Part shown: in pieces, positions 45,745 to 55,721 of the stretch
Layout: each line of letters opens with the position of its first letter
How positions within the stretch are numbered: position 1 is the stretch's first letter
Assembly (NCBI RefSeq): GCF_003990185.1
Contig: NZ_RZHF01000016.1
Location: 248,001-312,000 of the forward strand
Source of the DNA: Vreelandella nanhaiensis
GTDB lineage: Bacteria; Pseudomonadota; Gammaproteobacteria; Pseudomonadales; Halomonadaceae
DNA length: 64,000 nucleotides
Direction of reading: 5' to 3'
The notes under the pieces: generated by a model
What the model was told of the DNA's origin: nothing
The model's input: the letters and a program-made list of their open reading frames with translations, nothing else
Database searches by the model: none
Program-made: the position numbers and the translations under genes

Positions 45745-45753
45745 TGTGGATAA
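45745..45753 (-). promoter_or_regulatory. Single perfect DnaA box
   Basis: TGTGGATAA is the exact complement of the DnaA box TTATCCACA. It is alone and in a gene-free 285-bp stretch; no origin-like cluster is seen. Chance or DnaA-titrating site. Confidence 0.35.
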
Positions 45754-45801
45754 ACTATGGAAAGGTGTCGCCAGCGCTACTCTCAGAAGGCTTCACAGAA
45801 T

Positions 45802-45829
45802 TTGTTCATTTTTTGATCACTTCTATAAT
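45802..45829 (+). promoter_or_regulatory. Sigma70-type promoter for the DUF3549 gene
   Basis: TTGTTC, a 16-bp spacer and a perfect TATAAT lie 82 bp upstream of the start at 45911. A TCAGCC/GGCTGA hairpin (45843-45859) follows in the presumed leader. Confidence 0.6.
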
Positions 45830-45910
45830 AAAGCACGATTTATCAGCCCTTTCGGCTGACACTGCGAAGTGGGCAAGGTAGAGTGCAGGCTTGAAATGCG
45901 GAAGGACATC

Positions 45911-46945
45911 ATGCAACCGATTCAAACCATTGATGAGTTTTTTACACGCAGCGGCGCCGAGGTTTCGCTCTACCATATGGGGCGGCGTGTTACCCCCTGC
46001 ACGCGCGAGACGCTCGCCGAGTTTGAGCAGGGCCAATGCCCATGGCCAGAACCTTGGCAAAGCCAGGCGCGCATTGCCGCCATATTCCGGTTGGGAGACA
46101 TGCCAGAACCCGCCATTTGGTTTCTGGCGCTGCCACTGGATGAGCAAGGCATGCTCTCGCCTGCCCAGCGTGACGGCTTCTTAAATCGGCTGATGGAAAC
46201 GCTAGGCAAAAATGTTTCAAAAGTGGGCCACAATGCTAAAGACGTGGACCATTTTATGAAGGATAATCCGCTCGCTTTCACGCCGAGCATTACCTTCCAG
46301 GCGATGCTTAATGCCTATGCAACCCTGGAACGCGATTTACCAGCAAGCCAGCATTATGAGCCTGTTGAGGCCTACCTGACCGGCCAACAGCAGATCGACT
46401 GGCAAGCACTGGGTTTACAGGGAATTGCTGATTTTACAGCACGTTTAGATGATGCCCTGGCCGACGCCTTGATCGCCCGACTTGCAACGCTACCCACTAG
46501 CGTTGTGCATTCACTCTGCTACTGTTTAGAGCATCAGCCGCTTTCAACCACGATGGCATTGGCACTTCGCGACGTGGGTGAGCAGGCGGCAAGCCAGGGT
46601 GATATGGAAACGTTGTGCGCCTGTATTCGTGCCGTAGGCAGCACTAATCAGCCTGAAGTAGGCGAGTGGTACACGAGCTTGTTGGTCGACCCCCATGCTA
46701 GTGGCCCGGATGTCATGGCGGCCATCGCGGGACGAGGCTGGCTTTTACTGGAAGACGCGCAGCGTTTACCACTTTTCCTGAACCGCCTGGCAGAAGATGA
46801 ACGCACTAATTTTGCGGCGGTGGTACGTGATATTGCTTTGATCCCCCGCTTACGGTTGCCGGTAATGCTAGCGTTGCGGGATGCCCCGAGCGGTTCGGCT
46901 ATTCAGCACCGCCTGACGGCAATGACACAAGCGGCGAGCCGCTAA
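45911..46945 (+). CDS. DUF3549-family protein
   Basis: 344 residues from the ATG at 45911 (GGAAGGAC upstream). The N-terminus (IQTIDEFFTRSGAEV) and DMPEPAIWFLALPLDE match the DUF3549 family of gammaproteobacteria. No catalytic motif or membrane segment is seen. The remainder is helical. Function unknown. It precedes rimB by about 36 bp and may share its transcript. Confidence 0.8.
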   Translation: MQPIQTIDEFFTRSGAEVSLYHMGRRVTPCTRETLAEFEQGQCPWPEPWQSQARIAAIFRLGDMPEPAIWFLALPLDEQGMLSPAQRDGFLNRLMETLGKNVSKVGHNAKDVDHFMKDNPLAFTPSITFQAMLNAYATLERDLPASQHYEPVEAYLTGQQQIDWQALGLQGIADFTARLDDALADALIARLATLPTSVVHSLCYCLEHQPLSTTMALALRDVGEQAASQGDMETLCACIRAVGSTNQPEVGEWYTSLLVDPHASGPDVMAAIAGRGWLLLEDAQRLPLFLNRLAEDERTNFAAVVRDIALIPRLRLPVMLALRDAPSGSAIQHRLTAMTQAASR

Positions 46946-46981
46946 ATGAATGATGTTATCAAAAATTTCAAGGAGTAAGCC

Positions 46982-47422
46982 GTGAAGGAATTACCCTATC
47001 AGGCTAAAGCGGTTATCGGCCGCCGCGAGATGGTGACGTTGCCTGAACTGGGCCTTCATCTATGTTGCAAGGCAGATACGGGGGCGCGAACATCAGCGCT
47101 GCACGCCGAAGAGATTGAAACCCATGAAGACGAACACGGCCAACTGTGGGTAAGCTTTATTACGCATAGCGGCGGGCCAGCGACGCCTGAACACCGTATT
47201 AAACTCCATCTTCATGATCGGCGTCGGGTCACCAGTTCTAATGGACACAGTGAGTGGCGCTATGTGATCCGCACGCCGATGCAGATGGGCCAGCTGAACT
47301 TCCCTGTTGAGCTTACCCTGACTGATCGCAGCAATATGCGTCACCCCATGCTACTTGGACGCCGCGCCATGCGCCGCCTGCTGGTTGCCCCAGGCGCTGC
47401 ATTTTTACATGGCGAGCCTTGA
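46982..47422 (+). CDS. rimB: RimB-like retropepsin-type aspartic protease
   Basis: 146 residues starting at GTG 46982 after AAGGAG. The motif KADTGARTSALHA carries the DTGA signature of retroviral-type aspartic proteases; the family was earlier called ATP-dependent zinc protease. In Pseudomonas rimB lies in rimABK and the product acts with RimK on modified ribosomal protein S6. rimK follows by 40 bp. Confidence 0.85.
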   Translation: MKELPYQAKAVIGRREMVTLPELGLHLCCKADTGARTSALHAEEIETHEDEHGQLWVSFITHSGGPATPEHRIKLHLHDRRRVTSSNGHSEWRYVIRTPMQMGQLNFPVELTLTDRSNMRHPMLLGRRAMRRLLVAPGAAFLHGEP

Positions 47423-47462
47423 TTTGATAATGACTAGCCCTTTTTTTGGCCCGGAGTCCTGA

Positions 47463-48371
47463 ATGCATATCGCCCTACTTTCTCGTAATCGCAACTTGTA
47501 CTCTACTCGTCGTCTTATTGAGGCCGCCGAGGTTCGGGGCCATACGGCACGCGTGGTGGACACGTTGCGCTGCTACATGAGCATCGCATCACATCATCCT
47601 TCCATTCACTACAAGGGCCAGGAGATCGAACCGTTTGACGCGGTCATTCCACGGATCGGCGCATCGGTCACCTTTTATGGCTGCGCGGTGCTGCGTCAGT
47701 TTGAAATGATGGGCACCTATGTCATCAACGATTCTGTGGCGATTACCCGCTCGCGGGATAAACTGCGTTCGCTGCAATTGCTGTCACGCAAGGGGCTGGG
47801 ATTACCGATTACCGGTTTTGCCCACTCACCTGACGATATCCCCGATCTGATCACCATGGTCAAGGGCGCCCCGCTGGTCATTAAACTGCTGGAAGGCACG
47901 CAGGGAATTGGCGTGGTACTGGCAGAGACCAATCAGGCGGCTGAGTCGGTCATTCAGGCCTTTATGGGCATGAAAACCAACATCATGGTGCAAGAATACA
48001 TCAAGGAAGCGCGCGGGGCTGATATCCGCTGCTTCGTGATTGGCGACAAGGTCGTCGCCTCGATGAAACGTCAGGCAGCAGAGGGCGAGTTCCGTTCCAA
48101 CCTGCACCGCGGCGGTACCGCCAGTGTTATCCGCATTACGCCTGAAGAACGCTCAACGGCAATTCGCGCCGCCAAGGCCATGGGGCTTAGCGTGGCCGGG
48201 GTTGATCTTTTGCGCTCCAACCACGGCCCGGTGATCATGGAAGTCAATTCTTCACCGGGTTTACAGGGAATTGAAAGCTCCACAGGCAAAGATATCGCAG
48301 GCATGATTATCGAACATATCGAAAAGAATGCGTCGCCTGTGCGCAAAGCCCCACCCAAGCCTAAAGGCTAA
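47463..48371 (+). CDS. rimK: Ribosomal protein S6 alpha-L-glutamate ligase
   Basis: Adds glutamate residues to the C-terminus of ribosomal protein S6 using ATP. 302 residues, the family length. ATP-grasp segments: [50 protein letters not shown] and [15 protein letters not shown]. The N-terminal domain starts [18 protein letters not shown]. Together with rimB this is a ribosome-modification operon. Confidence 0.93.
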   Translation: MHIALLSRNRNLYSTRRLIEAAEVRGHTARVVDTLRCYMSIASHHPSIHYKGQEIEPFDAVIPRIGASVTFYGCAVLRQFEMMGTYVINDSVAITRSRDKLRSLQLLSRKGLGLPITGFAHSPDDIPDLITMVKGAPLVIKLLEGTQGIGVVLAETNQAAESVIQAFMGMKTNIMVQEYIKEARGADIRCFVIGDKVVASMKRQAAEGEFRSNLHRGGTASVIRITPEERSTAIRAAKAMGLSVAGVDLLRSNHGPVIMEVNSSPGLQGIESSTGKDIAGMIIEHIEKNASPVRKAPPKPKG

Positions 48372-48399
48372 GGGAAAAATCGAAAAATAATCCGCATTA

Positions 48400-48426
48400 G
48401 GGGTGGCAAATCGTCGCTGCCACCCC
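48400..48426 (+). terminator. Hairpin after rimK
   Basis: A perfect 8- to 9-bp stem (GGGGTGGCA / TGCCACCCC) lies 30 bp after rimK without a T-run. Confidence 0.5.
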
Positions 48427-48459
48427 CACAATCTGCGTCACCGAAGGAGGTAGACGCTC

Positions 48460-48906
48460 ATGTTTCTCGACAATCGCCAAGTGGCGATGGACAGCGTGCT
48501 GGAAGCGCTGGCCGACAGCATTGATTATTTCCAGGATAATATCGAACGCCTGCGCCCCTCACTGCGTGATGCATTAAAGCCGCACTATACCGCGCGCTTG
48601 AAACAGATGCGCAAACTGCAGGAACTTGCCCGCGCGCATTTAAAGATGCTGCCACGCGATGCTGACGTTGAACGCGATGATTTTTTATGGCTTTGGAGCC
48701 GTTTGAAAAGCTTTGTGGGTAATGATAGCCAAGTATTAATTAACGAGCTTTTAGAACAAGAGCGTGTCTTGATGCAGGCTTTATCTACCCTGTTTACCCA
48801 TCCCCTGCCCGATCCGATCGAGCCTGTTGTGGATGAGTGCATGCAGGGCTGTCGCAAGCTGATACGTGAGTTATACGCCTTGCAAAAGCGTAAAGCACGG
48901 CGTTAA
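48460..48906 (+). CDS. Helical protein of unknown function
   Basis: 148 residues, almost wholly alpha-helical by composition, with charged helices (ALADSIDYFQDNIERL, YTARLKQMRKLQELARAH) as in a four-helix bundle. No metal-binding carboxylate/histidine set of ferritin type is evident. The start follows AAGGAGG. No family recognised. It is convergent with sanA. Confidence 0.7.
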   Translation: MFLDNRQVAMDSVLEALADSIDYFQDNIERLRPSLRDALKPHYTARLKQMRKLQELARAHLKMLPRDADVERDDFLWLWSRLKSFVGNDSQVLINELLEQERVLMQALSTLFTHPLPDPIEPVVDECMQGCRKLIRELYALQKRKARR

Positions 48907-48932
48907 CGCTATTGAGCGTCTGCCTCAAGAAA

Positions 48933-49628
48933 TTACAGCATCGGCGCAAGGCTTGGCTCGGCATTTTTAAGCTCGATAGGCTCTGGCGGACCTAAGAAGT
49001 AGGGCTTTCTGGCCCACACGTAAATATCCCCTAGCGTCGCCACCCGGGCCACCCATTCACGCATCCGCAAACGCCACTCACCGGCCGCTGGCTTATCTTC
49101 TGCCACACATCCGGTCACATCCATGCCCAGCGAACGGCCGATAAAAATGGCCCGTGGCAAATGCCAGCTCTGAGTTACTAGCAGGGCTCGTTCAAGCTGA
49201 AAAACATCCCGGGCACGCACCAGCGTGTCATAGGTGCTAAACCCTGCGAAATCCATGGTGAGCTGCTCGGCAGGCACGCCACGCCGATGCAGATCACGCC
49301 ACATGGCGCGTGGTTCGTTATACGCCTGGGTACGGTTATCGCCCGAGAGCAGAAGGTGTAACACGCGCTGCTCGGCAATAAGTGTGGCGGACGTTCGCAT
49401 GCGAGCATGAAAATGCGGGTTGCGTAATCCGCTGCGCGTCCAGTGGGAAGTACCGAAGACAATGCCTACATCGGCGGGTCGGCATTCAAGCGTCTGCTTA
49501 TCAATATAACGCGCGGTTGTGGTAAGTACCCACGCATTACCGACCACAAACAACAATGCCGCCAGCAGCAGCAAGGCTCCTAGCGACATCAGCAGGCGCT
49601 TTACCGATCTTAATAGCACACTGTGCAT
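48933..49628 (-). CDS. SanA/ElyC/YdcF-family (DUF218) membrane protein
   Basis: 231 residues with one N-terminal helix (about 12-33) and a periplasmic DUF218 domain: GIVFGTSHWTRSG, LLLSGDNRTQAYNEPRAM, GFSTYDTLVRARDVF and LVTQSWHLPRAIFI. SanA-type proteins affect envelope permeability to vancomycin in E. coli. Closest by pattern to SanA. Its start is 18 bp from the sufT stop. Confidence 0.85.
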   Translation of the reverse strand: MHSVLLRSVKRLLMSLGALLLLAALLFVVGNAWVLTTTARYIDKQTLECRPADVGIVFGTSHWTRSGLRNPHFHARMRTSATLIAEQRVLHLLLSGDNRTQAYNEPRAMWRDLHRRGVPAEQLTMDFAGFSTYDTLVRARDVFQLERALLVTQSWHLPRAIFIGRSLGMDVTGCVAEDKPAAGEWRLRMREWVARVATLGDIYVWARKPYFLGPPEPIELKNAEPSLAPML

Positions 49629-49646
49629 CGTTTAACTCAAAAGCGC

Positions 49647-50216
49647 TTAAAACATGCCGAGCTCAAGCTTTGCCTCATCGCTCATCATGTCGCGACTCCA
49701 GGGTGGGCTGAAAACAATTTCGGTATGCACTTTATTGATTTGTGGCGCCCCCAGGATCTTGTTGCGCGCATCAGCTGCTATCACATCGCCCATACCACAC
49801 CCTGGGGCGGTTAGGGTCATGCGAATCGTCACCATTCGCTCCCCGGTAATCAACCGCTCGATGCGGCATCCGTATACCAACCCCAGGTCCACAATATTGA
49901 CAGGGATTTCCGGATCGAAGCAGGTGCGTAGCTGATCCCACACAAACTGCTCTATTTCCTCTTCGCTAGCGTTTTCATGCAAAGTTGGGCGCGGTAGCGA
50001 CTCCAGGCCCAACGCATCCAGATTACGCCCTTCTATTAGATACAGACGCCCTTCATAACCGACGCTGACCGAGCTGCCCTTGGCTTGCATAACGCTCACC
50101 ACGCTATCTTCCGCCAGGGTTTCCGTTTTTCCAAACGGAATCGCAATCGCCTCCACATCACGTTGAAGCGGCAATTTCTGGCCTCGCTCAAGGCTTGCGA
50201 CTTGCTCGATATTCAT
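49647..50216 (-). CDS. sufT: SufT-type Fe-S assembly protein
   Basis: 189 residues. The C-terminal half is an MIP18/DUF59 domain with PVNIVDLGLVYGCRIE and TAPGCGMGDVIAADAR, whose cysteine is typical. SufT acts as an accessory factor in maturation of Fe-S proteins. It lies 8 bp after sufS, as last gene of the suf operon. Confidence 0.9.
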   Translation of the reverse strand: MNIEQVASLERGQKLPLQRDVEAIAIPFGKTETLAEDSVVSVMQAKGSSVSVGYEGRLYLIEGRNLDALGLESLPRPTLHENASEEEIEQFVWDQLRTCFDPEIPVNIVDLGLVYGCRIERLITGERMVTIRMTLTAPGCGMGDVIAADARNKILGAPQINKVHTEIVFSPPWSRDMMSDEAKLELGMF

Positions 50217-50224
50217 AGGCTTCC

Positions 50225-51490
50225 TTAACGCACCATACCAATGACCCGATTAAGAGCGGCCACAAAGGTGTCCACTTCATCCAGGGTATTATACGCGGCA
50301 AATGACGCACGGCACGTAGCATCCACCCCAAAATGATGCAGCAATGGCTGAGCGCAGTGATGTCCGGTCCGAATCGCCACGCCAAGCTGGTCAATTAGCA
50401 GTCCGATATCCTGTGCGTGGGCGCCATCGACCACAAACGAGAGTACGCCGGCCTTGTTAGGTGCCGTGCCCAGGATGCGCAGTCCATCAATGGAAGAGAC
50501 CGCCTGAGTGGCATGTTTCAGCAACACGTTTTCCCACTCGCCAATTGCGGCAACACCTACGCCGTCAAGCCATTCAAGGGCGCGTCCCAGAGCAATCACT
50601 TCGGCTATGGCAGGCGTGCCCGCTTCAAACTTGTGCGGAATACTGGCAAAGGTAGTACCGGCATCAAACGAGACAGTTTTGATCATCTCGCCCCCGCCCT
50701 GCCAAGGCGGCATGGTTTCAAGCAACGCCTTTTTACCATACAGCACGCCAACGCCTGTTGGGCCATAAACCTTATGCCCTGAGAAAGCATAAAAGTCAGC
50801 GTCGATATCCTGAACATCTACCGTTTGATGGGGCGTGGCCTGAGCCCCATCCACTAGAATCAGCGCGCCTTGCTGATGCGCAAGCGCCGCCATCTCTTTT
50901 ACTGGGTTGATAGTGCCCAGAGCGTTTGAGACGTGGTTAACGGCTACCAGCTTGGTACGTTCACTGAGCAGTTCACGATACGCCTGCATATCCAGTGCGC
51001 CGCTTTCATCAACCGGGATCACCTTGATGGTAAACCCGCGTTCGGCGGCCAAAAGCTGCCACGGCACAATATTAGAATGATGCTCCAGCAGCGAGATCAG
51101 GACTTCATCACCCGCGTTGAGGTTGGTGCGCCCCCAGGATTGGACCACCAGGTTGATCGCCTCAGTGGTACCGCGAGTAAAGATAATCTGCCGCGGGTCT
51201 TCTGCATTGAGAAACGCTTTGACCCGCTGCCGCGTGCCCTCGAAAGCCGCCGTTGCCTCATCGGCCAGCGTATGCAGGCCTCGGTGAATATTGGCATTGT
51301 AGCGCGAGTAGTAAGCGCTAAATACGTCTATTACCTGTTGAGGCGTCTGGCTGGTGGCCGCGTTATCCAGATAGACAAGCGGCTTGCCGTGAACTTCCCG
51401 GTCAAGTATCGGGAAGTCCTGACGCAGCGCCAGCACGTCATAGGGCGGCTGAGCGAACCCAGTGGCTTTATCAAGGGCAGTTGATGACAT
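50225..51490 (-). CDS. sufS: Cysteine desulfurase SufS
   Basis: PLP enzyme that takes sulfur from cysteine to a persulfide for Fe-S assembly. 421 residues. PLP-lysine motif SGHKVYGPTGVGVLYG, N-terminal YLDNAATSQTP, and the persulfide Cys393 in DATCRASFAAYN; RTGHHCAQPLLHHFG precedes it. This is group II (SufS) type. A SufE or SufU partner is not encoded in this window. Confidence 0.95.
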   Translation of the reverse strand: MSSTALDKATGFAQPPYDVLALRQDFPILDREVHGKPLVYLDNAATSQTPQQVIDVFSAYYSRYNANIHRGLHTLADEATAAFEGTRQRVKAFLNAEDPRQIIFTRGTTEAINLVVQSWGRTNLNAGDEVLISLLEHHSNIVPWQLLAAERGFTIKVIPVDESGALDMQAYRELLSERTKLVAVNHVSNALGTINPVKEMAALAHQQGALILVDGAQATPHQTVDVQDIDADFYAFSGHKVYGPTGVGVLYGKKALLETMPPWQGGGEMIKTVSFDAGTTFASIPHKFEAGTPAIAEVIALGRALEWLDGVGVAAIGEWENVLLKHATQAVSSIDGLRILGTAPNKAGVLSFVVDGAHAQDIGLLIDQLGVAIRTGHHCAQPLLHHFGVDATCRASFAAYNTLDEVDTFVAALNRVIGMVR

Positions 51491-51516
51491 TCATCACTCC
51501 TTTACAGACGTTGTGC

Positions 51517-52860
51517 CTAGTCGTTAAGCGCGACGGCGGTTTCTACCAGCCCCGCCAGATTGAAACGCTCGGGCAGCTTGCCAGCAACCGCCAGCTCTAC
51601 ACGCTCAGCAATGGCATCCAGCGTCACTTTTTCCAGCACTTCACCAGCAAACGCCAGGGTTAACAACCCACGCGCCGTGGCTTCATCAATACCCCGGGTA
51701 CGCAGCGCGTAGATCGCTTCTTCGTCCAGCTGGCCAGTAGTCGTGCCGTGTGAGCACTTGACGTCATCAGCATAGATCTCAAGCTCGGGCTTGGCATCAA
51801 TCTGGGCGCGGTCAGACAGCAGTAGGTTCTGGTTGCTCTGGAAACCTTCAATCTTTTGGCTGTCGCGTTTGACGTAGACCTTGCCATTGAAGACTCCATG
51901 GGCCCGATCATCCAGAATGCCCTTGTAGTTCTCATTGGAGAACGTTAACGGCGCATAGTGATTAACCTTGGTATGGTTATCCACATGTTGGCGGCCTTGG
52001 CCGAAGAACAGACCGTAGAAATGGGTTTCAGCACCCTGGCCGTTCAAGTCGCTAATCAGATCGTTACGCACCAGTGCCCCACCCAGATTCAGGTTGTACG
52101 AGGTGTAGCCGGTGTCGCGCCCCTGTTCGACGTGCATGCTGGCAACGTGCATATCATTAAGCGGCGCTTCCTGCAGCTTGTAGTGGTTCAGGATGGCACC
52201 GCGGTCGAGCATGAACTCGCCTACCACGTTGGTGAAGTTAGCTGCTTCCAGCTCACCACAGTAGTGCTCAATCAGCGTGGCCTCACTGCGTCCACCAGCC
52301 TCGACCAGGATACGCGGGTGGCTCATTACCGGGGCGCTATTGGCCCGTGATAGAAACTGCAGCACGATGGGTTTATCAACCACCGTACCGGGGGCGATGC
52401 GCACCACAGCGCCCTCTTCCATAAACGCCGTGTTAAGCGCCGCGAAAGAAGAGAATTCAACACCGGTCAGACGGCCCAGCGGGCCACCTACCGCTTCGTG
52501 GTTCTCGCTAAGCGCTTTGGAGAGCGGCAAAACGTGAACGCTTTCGGGTAGCGCATCCACATCAGACAGCGCCGGCGCATAAACGCCATCCACAAACGTC
52601 AGGCGGTACGCATCTACCGGCAGCGTTAACGCTGCCGCTTGGGCAGGCGAAAAATCTGCGTTATCGCTCAGTGCGAAGTTGCCTTGAGCGATGCTACGCA
52701 CGTCGGTGTATTTCCACTCTTCATCGCGGCGAGTCGGGAAACCCAGCGCTTCAAAGCGTGCAGCACCCGCTTGCCGACGCGCTGCAATCCACGTTGGCTC
52801 CGCTTCGCGCTGCTGGCTACGCTTTTTCAGCGTGTCCAAAAAGGTTTGCGTATCGCTCAT
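51517..52860 (-). CDS. sufD: Fe-S scaffold subunit SufD
   Basis: 447 residues, partner of SufB in the SufBC2D scaffold. Diagnostic parts: TRRDEEWKYTDVR near residue 40 and the C-terminal beta-helix part with CSHGTTTGQLDEEAIYALRTRGI. The stop is 26 bp from sufS; the start overlaps the sufC stop (ATGA). Confidence 0.94.
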   Translation of the reverse strand: MSDTQTFLDTLKKRSQQREAEPTWIAARRQAGAARFEALGFPTRRDEEWKYTDVRSIAQGNFALSDNADFSPAQAAALTLPVDAYRLTFVDGVYAPALSDVDALPESVHVLPLSKALSENHEAVGGPLGRLTGVEFSSFAALNTAFMEEGAVVRIAPGTVVDKPIVLQFLSRANSAPVMSHPRILVEAGGRSEATLIEHYCGELEAANFTNVVGEFMLDRGAILNHYKLQEAPLNDMHVASMHVEQGRDTGYTSYNLNLGGALVRNDLISDLNGQGAETHFYGLFFGQGRQHVDNHTKVNHYAPLTFSNENYKGILDDRAHGVFNGKVYVKRDSQKIEGFQSNQNLLLSDRAQIDAKPELEIYADDVKCSHGTTTGQLDEEAIYALRTRGIDEATARGLLTLAFAGEVLEKVTLDAIAERVELAVAGKLPERFNLAGLVETAVALND

Positions 52861-53606
52861 GCCGCAGACTCCTCAATACCTTCGTATCCGTTGGCCTCAA
52901 GCTGTTTGGCAAGCTCAGCGTCACCCGTTTTAACGATTCGACCATCCACCAAGACGTGAACCTTGTCCGGTACGATGTAATCAAGCAGACGCTGGTAGTG
53001 GGTTACCAGCAGAATTGCCCGCTCTTCAGCACGCAGACTGTTAACGCCGTCGGCCACCACTTTCATGGCATCAATATCAAGCCCTGAGTCGATCTCATCC
53101 AGCATGGCGAGCTTGGGCTGAAGCACTAGCATCTGCAGAATCTCGTTACGCTTTTTCTCGCCGCCGGAGAAGCCTTCGTTAACGGCACGCTGCAAGAAGC
53201 TGGCATCCATTTTCATAAAGCCCAGTTTCTCTTTAACCAGCTTCATGAACTCAGGCGCTGGCATGTCCTCCAGACCGCGGGCCTTGCGCTGAGCGTTAAG
53301 CGCGGATTTCAGCAGATAGATATTCTTGACTCCCGGAATTTCAACCGGGTACTGGAAACCTAACAGCAAGCCTGCCTGGGCACGCTCTTCAATTTCCATT
53401 TCCAGCACATCCTTGCCTTCAAAGGTAATGCTACCTTGGGTCACTTCATAGCCATCCTTACCGGCAATTACCGCTGACAGGGTCGATTTACCCGCGCCGT
53501 TAGGCCCCATGATGGCGTGCACTTCGCCTGCATTGATGGTCAGGGTAAGGCCCTTGAGAATCTCTTTATCTTCTACGGTGACGTGTAAGTCAGTAACTTG
53601 CAGCAT
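52857..53606 (-). CDS. sufC: Fe-S assembly ATPase SufC
   Basis: ABC-type ATPase of the SufBC2D complex. 249 residues: Walker A GPNGAGKST, Q-loop GFQYPVEIPGV, signature FSGGEKKRNEI, Walker B LAMLDEIDSGLD and the H-loop in LLVTHYQRLL. It overlaps sufD by 4 bases. Confidence 0.96.
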   Translation of the reverse strand: MLQVTDLHVTVEDKEILKGLTLTINAGEVHAIMGPNGAGKSTLSAVIAGKDGYEVTQGSITFEGKDVLEMEIEERAQAGLLLGFQYPVEIPGVKNIYLLKSALNAQRKARGLEDMPAPEFMKLVKEKLGFMKMDASFLQRAVNEGFSGGEKKRNEILQMLVLQPKLAMLDEIDSGLDIDAMKVVADGVNSLRAEERAILLVTHYQRLLDYIVPDKVHVLVDGRIVKTGDAELAKQLEANGYEGIEESAA

Positions 53607-53685
53607 AATCTTAAACCTTCTAATTCTGGCGAGTCGCTGGCGCGACGCGTATCAAAGTAATTTGTACGGCAAACCGGCTAAACGA

Positions 53686-55128
53686 TTAGCCTACCGCGCC
53701 TTCCAACGTCACGTTCAAGAGCGCTTCCGCTTCTACCGCGAACTCCATTGGCAGCTCTTGGAATACATCCTTACAAAAACCATTCACGATCATGCTGACC
53801 GCGTCTTCTTCGGAAATACCTCGGCTACGGCAGTAGAACAGCTGGTCTTCACCAATTTTTGAGGTGGTGGCTTCGTGTTCAATAGTGGCCGTGCTGTTGC
53901 CAATTTCCTGGTAAGGGAAAGTATGCGCACCACACTTATCACCAATCAGCAGCGAATCACACTGGGTGAAGTTACGGGCCCCTTTGGCACGAGGGCCAAT
54001 TTTTACCAGGCCGCGATAGGATTGGTCACTCTTACCTGCCGAAATACCTTTGGCCACAATATAAGAACGTGTGCCTTCACCGATGTGAATCATCTTGGTG
54101 CCGGTGTCTGCCTGCTGGCGACCGTTGGTCACGGCGACGGAGTAAAACTCGCCGATGCTGTCCTTACCGCGCAACACGCATGAGGGGTACTTCCAGGTAA
54201 TCGCCGAGCCGGTTTCCACCTGGGTCCAGCTAATGCGCGAGCGCGCACCGCGACATTCGCCACGCTTGGTCACAAAGTTATAGATGCCGCCCTTTCCGTC
54301 TTCATCACCGGGATACCAGTTCTGCACCGTGGAGTACTTGATGTACGCATCGTCTAACGCAACGAGCTCAACAACTGCCGCGTGAAGCTGGTTCTCATCG
54401 CGCATCGGCGCCGTACAACCTTCCAGGTAAGAGACCTGAGCGCGGCTTTCGCAGATAATTAGCGTGCGCTCAAACTGACCGGTATTGGCGGCGTTGATAC
54501 GGAAGTAAGTGGATAGCTCCATCGGACAGGTAACGCCCTCTGGTACAAACACAAACGAGCCGTCAGTAAACACCGCCGAGTTAAGCGCGGCAAAATAGTT
54601 ATCCGCCACCGGCACTACGGTGCCTAGGTACTGCTTGATCAGCTCAGGATAATCGCGAATCGCTTCGGAAATGGAGCAGAAGATAACCCCAGCTTCAGAC
54701 AACTCTTTCTTGAACGTAGTGGTGACGGATACCGAGTCAAACACGGCATCAACGGCCACACCGGCAAGCGCTGCACGCTCATGCAGCGGAATACCCAACT
54801 TTTCATAGGTTTCCAGAAGCTTGGGGTCAACTTCATCCAGGCTTTGCGGGCCATCTTCCGGGCGCTTGGGGGCGCTGAAATAGGAAATGGCCTGGTAATC
54901 AATCGGCGGGTAATCCAGATGCGCCCAGGAGGGCTCTTTCATGTTCAGCCACTGCCGGTAAGCGTCAAGACGCCACTCAAGCATCCACTCTGGCTCGCCT
55001 TTTTTCTTGGAAATAAAGGCAATAGTGTCTTCATCCAGACCAGGAGGAAGAGTGTCGCTTTCGATATCGGTTACAAAGCCATCTTTGTATTCGCGACGAA
55101 CCAACTGTTCCATTTCTTCGGTTGCCAT
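53686..55128 (-). CDS. sufB: Fe-S scaffold subunit SufB
   Basis: 480 residues. Family segments: [65 protein letters not shown] and the C-terminal [16 protein letters not shown]. Builds the nascent cluster with SufD and SufC. The sufC start is about 80 bp downstream; sufR lies about 105 bp upstream on the same strand. Confidence 0.96.
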   Translation of the reverse strand: MATEEMEQLVRREYKDGFVTDIESDTLPPGLDEDTIAFISKKKGEPEWMLEWRLDAYRQWLNMKEPSWAHLDYPPIDYQAISYFSAPKRPEDGPQSLDEVDPKLLETYEKLGIPLHERAALAGVAVDAVFDSVSVTTTFKKELSEAGVIFCSISEAIRDYPELIKQYLGTVVPVADNYFAALNSAVFTDGSFVFVPEGVTCPMELSTYFRINAANTGQFERTLIICESRAQVSYLEGCTAPMRDENQLHAAVVELVALDDAYIKYSTVQNWYPGDEDGKGGIYNFVTKRGECRGARSRISWTQVETGSAITWKYPSCVLRGKDSIGEFYSVAVTNGRQQADTGTKMIHIGEGTRSYIVAKGISAGKSDQSYRGLVKIGPRAKGARNFTQCDSLLIGDKCGAHTFPYQEIGNSTATIEHEATTSKIGEDQLFYCRSRGISEEDAVSMIVNGFCKDVFQELPMEFAVEAEALLNVTLEGAVG

Positions 55129-55232
55129 GGTGTTACCCTCCGGGCAGTTGGTGGCGAGTATTACTCGCCGTCAATAAGGATAAGTTGCCTTCTCGTTTCG
55201 GGTCTGCGTATCCAAGGTCTAGATATTGAAAA

Positions 55233-55697
55233 CTATGCAGACACTGCCGACAGGCTGATACTTTGAATCGGTAATTGCACGGGCAATTTGAGAGGCGTCG
55301 ACGCCGCCAGATGGGCCAGGGTCACGCTTTCAAGCAGCGTGCGAATCGCAAGCGACACCCGCTGCCAGTTATCCGCCACCCCGCACGTGGCCGCTAACTC
55401 ACACTCGCCCTGCGCCTGACTGCACTCGGTCATCGCCACCGGCCCTTCGATAGCCGAAATAATATCGGCTGCCGTAATCTGGGAGGCGGGCCTGGCGAGA
55501 CGATAACCACCCTGAGCACCACGCTGGGATGCCAAAAGCCCTGCCCTGACCAGCATTTTAAGCGTCTTGCTAACCGTGGGGTGCGGCAACTGCACGGCTT
55601 CAGCGAGATCAGCCGCAGCGTGCGAAGCCTGCGGATGACGGGCAATCTGCGCCATTACCACAGCGGCATAATCTGTCAGCCGAGAAAGCTTTAGCAT
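55233..55697 (-). CDS. sufR: Rrf2/IscR-type regulator of the suf operon
   Basis: 154 residues from the ATG at 55697 (GGGAG upstream). The Rrf2 winged helix reads MLKLSRLTDYAAVVMAQIA and HPTVSKTLKMLVRAGLLAS, followed by the RGAQGGYRLAR wing and a three-cysteine cluster site ECSQAQGECELAATC. The family is a SUF-system regulator that senses Fe-S status. The symbol is by role. A palindrome directly upstream is a candidate self-operator. Confidence 0.87.
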   Translation of the reverse strand: MLKLSRLTDYAAVVMAQIARHPQASHAAADLAEAVQLPHPTVSKTLKMLVRAGLLASQRGAQGGYRLARPASQITAADIISAIEGPVAMTECSQAQGECELAATCGVADNWQRVSLAIRTLLESVTLAHLAASTPLKLPVQLPIQSISLSAVSA

Positions 55698-55707
55698 GTC
55701 GACTCCC

Positions 55708-55721
55708 ATTGATTAGTCAAT
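55708..55721. promoter_or_regulatory. Palindrome before sufR, candidate operator
   Basis: ATTGATTAGTCAAT is a perfect 5-bp inverted repeat (ATTGA-N4-TCAAT on the minus strand) touching the ribosome site of sufR. TTGACTAATC resembles the IscR half-site GACTA. Binding by SufR would block its own expression. Confidence 0.5.

Noticed and set aside
45745..45753. Replication origin signalled by a DnaA box
   Set aside because: Only one perfect box, no cluster, no dnaA/dnaN/gyrB nearby.
45633..45881. 82-codon frame between the YqcC and DUF3549 genes
   Set aside because: Overlaps the YqcC gene start and the clear promoter at 45802-45829; weak composition and no ribosome site.
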